Origin: Caldifarciminota bacterium
GTDB lineage: Bacteria > Hydrothermota > Tepidihabitantia > Tepidihabitantales > Tepidihabitantaceae
Assembly: GCA_903908785.1 (NCBI GenBank)
Contig: CAIVTL010000554.1
Location: forward strand, 1-6,181
DNA: 6,181 nucleotides
Direction of reading: 5' to 3'
Shown: piece by piece, positions 5,664 to 6,181 of the stretch
Layout: every line of letters starts with the position of its first letter
Position numbering within the stretch: position 1 is the stretch's first letter
Notes under the pieces: generated by a model
Database searches by the model: none
What the model was told of the DNA's origin: nothing
Seen by the model: the letters and a program-made list of their open reading frames with translations, nothing else
Program-made: the position numbers and the translations under genes

Positions 5664-5684
5664 GATTCGTGATTCTCGCTTTCT

Positions 5685-5909
5685 CTACGTTGATAACAAA
5701 GGCGGAAACGGCTGGCGTCCATCGACCTCTTGGCGGTAGGTCTGGTCACAGCTTCTTCTGCCATTTCTGTCCCAGCCGAGCGCGGTGAAGAAGGGATTGA
5801 GGAACTCGGCTCGGAGCTGTTCCTCTTTGTAGTCGCCGGAGAGGAAGACCCTGCGGTCTTGGTCGAAGCGGTCAATGAGACGCAGCAGGGCGTCGGGCGC
5901 GTTTCCCAT
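5685..5909 (-). pseudogene. N-terminal remnant of a large restriction-modification protein
   Basis: This 74-codon ORF starts at ATG 5909 and ends at TAG 5685, 21 nt before the endonuclease start. Residues 1-48 (LLRLIDRFDQDRRVFLSG, YKEEQLRAEFLNPFFTALGWD) closely resemble the extreme N-terminus of Eco57I-type or type IIG/I restriction proteins, where the phrase is followed by a conserved segment ending in ...Y(K/R)(D/E)V(I/V)HE. Here only a vague trace remains (QTYRQEV at 57-63) before the frame becomes unrelated and stops. Those proteins are many hundreds of residues long, so this is most likely a deletion remnant rather than a gene. A small expressed protein cannot be excluded because a promoter candidate sits directly upstream. 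Confidence 0.65.
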
Positions 5910-5918
5910 CAGGGTTTG

Positions 5919-5946
5919 AGGATATGGCAGAAGGGCGGAAAGTCAA
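5919..5946 (-). promoter_or_regulatory. Promoter candidate upstream of the remnant and RM operon
   Basis: TTGACT (5941-5946) is separated by 16 nt from TATCCT (5919-5924), 9 nt before ATG 5909. No RBS precedes that ATG, so any transcript would be nearly leaderless. It could drive the remnant ORF and, 21 nt beyond it, the endonuclease-methylase operon. The same spacing and -35 box occur at the antitoxin gene. Confidence 0.45.
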
Positions 5947-5986
5947 GCGGGCGCGCGGGCACGGAGGAGGGCCTGCGGTTTGCGGT

Positions 5987-6181
5987 TCACCGCTTGCGGC
6001 TTCGAGCGCGGGCAGGCTTCGTCGGCGGCTTGTCATGGGCAACGGGTGGTTCGCCGAGTATGTCCGCGGGCGTCCTTCTGCCGCGGTCGGTGCGGTCGAA
6101 GTCGGCGTCGAGGCTGACCAGGGTCAGGTCGTGTTTCTCTGCCGCGACATACTGGTAGGCATCATCGAAGTCGAGCTTGAA
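5987..6181 (-). CDS. C-terminal part of a PIN-domain (VapC-like) toxin
   Basis: The 5' end is beyond the right window edge. The 64 visible residues begin LDFDDAYQYVAAEKHDLTLVSLDADFDRTDRGRRTPADIL (from residue 3), the usual C-terminal half of VapC-type PIN domains. The D-D-A-Y helix contributes an acidic active-site residue and the D-x-D-F turn (residues 25-28) the final one. PIN toxins are metal-dependent RNases that cleave RNA and are neutralised by a VapB-type antitoxin, which would lie upstream and outside the window. After the domain there is a proline- and Arg/Lys-rich tail (about residues 44-64) not typical of VapC. The stop is TGA at 5987-5989. The identity is clear for the domain, less so for the tail. 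Confidence 0.85.
   Translation of the reverse strand, partial: FKLDFDDAYQYVAAEKHDLTLVSLDADFDRTDRGRRTPADILGEPPVAHDKPPTKPARARSRKR

Noticed and set aside
4944..5672. 242-codon plus-strand open frame
   Set aside because: It is antisense to the well-conserved XamI-type endonuclease and has no protein-family features.
5730..6158. Long plus-strand open frame opposite the PIN tail and the RM remnant
   Set aside because: Its translation is low in recognisable motifs and it lies antisense to a clear PIN domain and a recognisable RM N-terminus. It is a GC-rich shadow.

Overview
The window is GC-rich bacterial DNA in which every credible gene lies on the minus strand, so transcription runs from high to low coordinates. 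The mix is typical of an accessory or defence island: a restriction-modification (RM) operon, two toxin-antitoxin loci, gene remnants and a small insertion element. No tRNA, rRNA, CRISPR array or housekeeping gene is present. The phylum cannot be named from this sequence. Two promoter candidates place a TAnnnT box only 7-9 nt before the ATG, which suggests that leaderless transcripts may be used.

From the right edge (start of transcription): 5987-6181 is the C-terminal end of a PIN-domain (VapC-like) toxin. A promoter candidate (5919-5946) follows, then a 74-codon ORF (5685-5909) resembling only the N-terminus of a large restriction-modification protein. Next is a compact operon: a XamI-type restriction endonuclease (4707-5663), its Eco57I/TaqI-type adenine methyltransferase (4703 to 2984, with an apparent frameshift near 3120), a DUF4268 protein with a nuclease-like N-terminal domain (2010-2987), and a 60-residue CxxC protein (1818-2000). 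XamI-type enzymes cut GTCGAC and the methyltransferase protects the same site. The DUF4268 protein starts inside the true stop codon of the methyltransferase (GTGA overlap), so it is probably translationally coupled.

The middle region (about 1050-1820) holds a damaged toxin-antitoxin pair. The antitoxin-like gene (1423-1650, TIGR02574 type) is intact, while the ParE/RelE-type toxin (1247-1426) lacks its C-terminal third. The toxin stop codon forms exactly at the edge of a 120-bp MITE-like element (1129-1248) with 16-bp perfect inverted repeats and a 4-bp AGTG target duplication.

The left region has a small coiled-coil protein gene (830-1033, strong RBS) followed, in the same frame after a single TAA, by a long ORF running off the window (2-799). 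That ORF carries at least three Myb/SANT-like modules of about 71-75 residues. Neither protein belongs to a family I can name, and the pair is the most novel coding content here. The best leads are the MITE-truncated toxin, the repeat-built Myb-like protein, and the frameshifted methyltransferase beside an apparently intact restriction enzyme.
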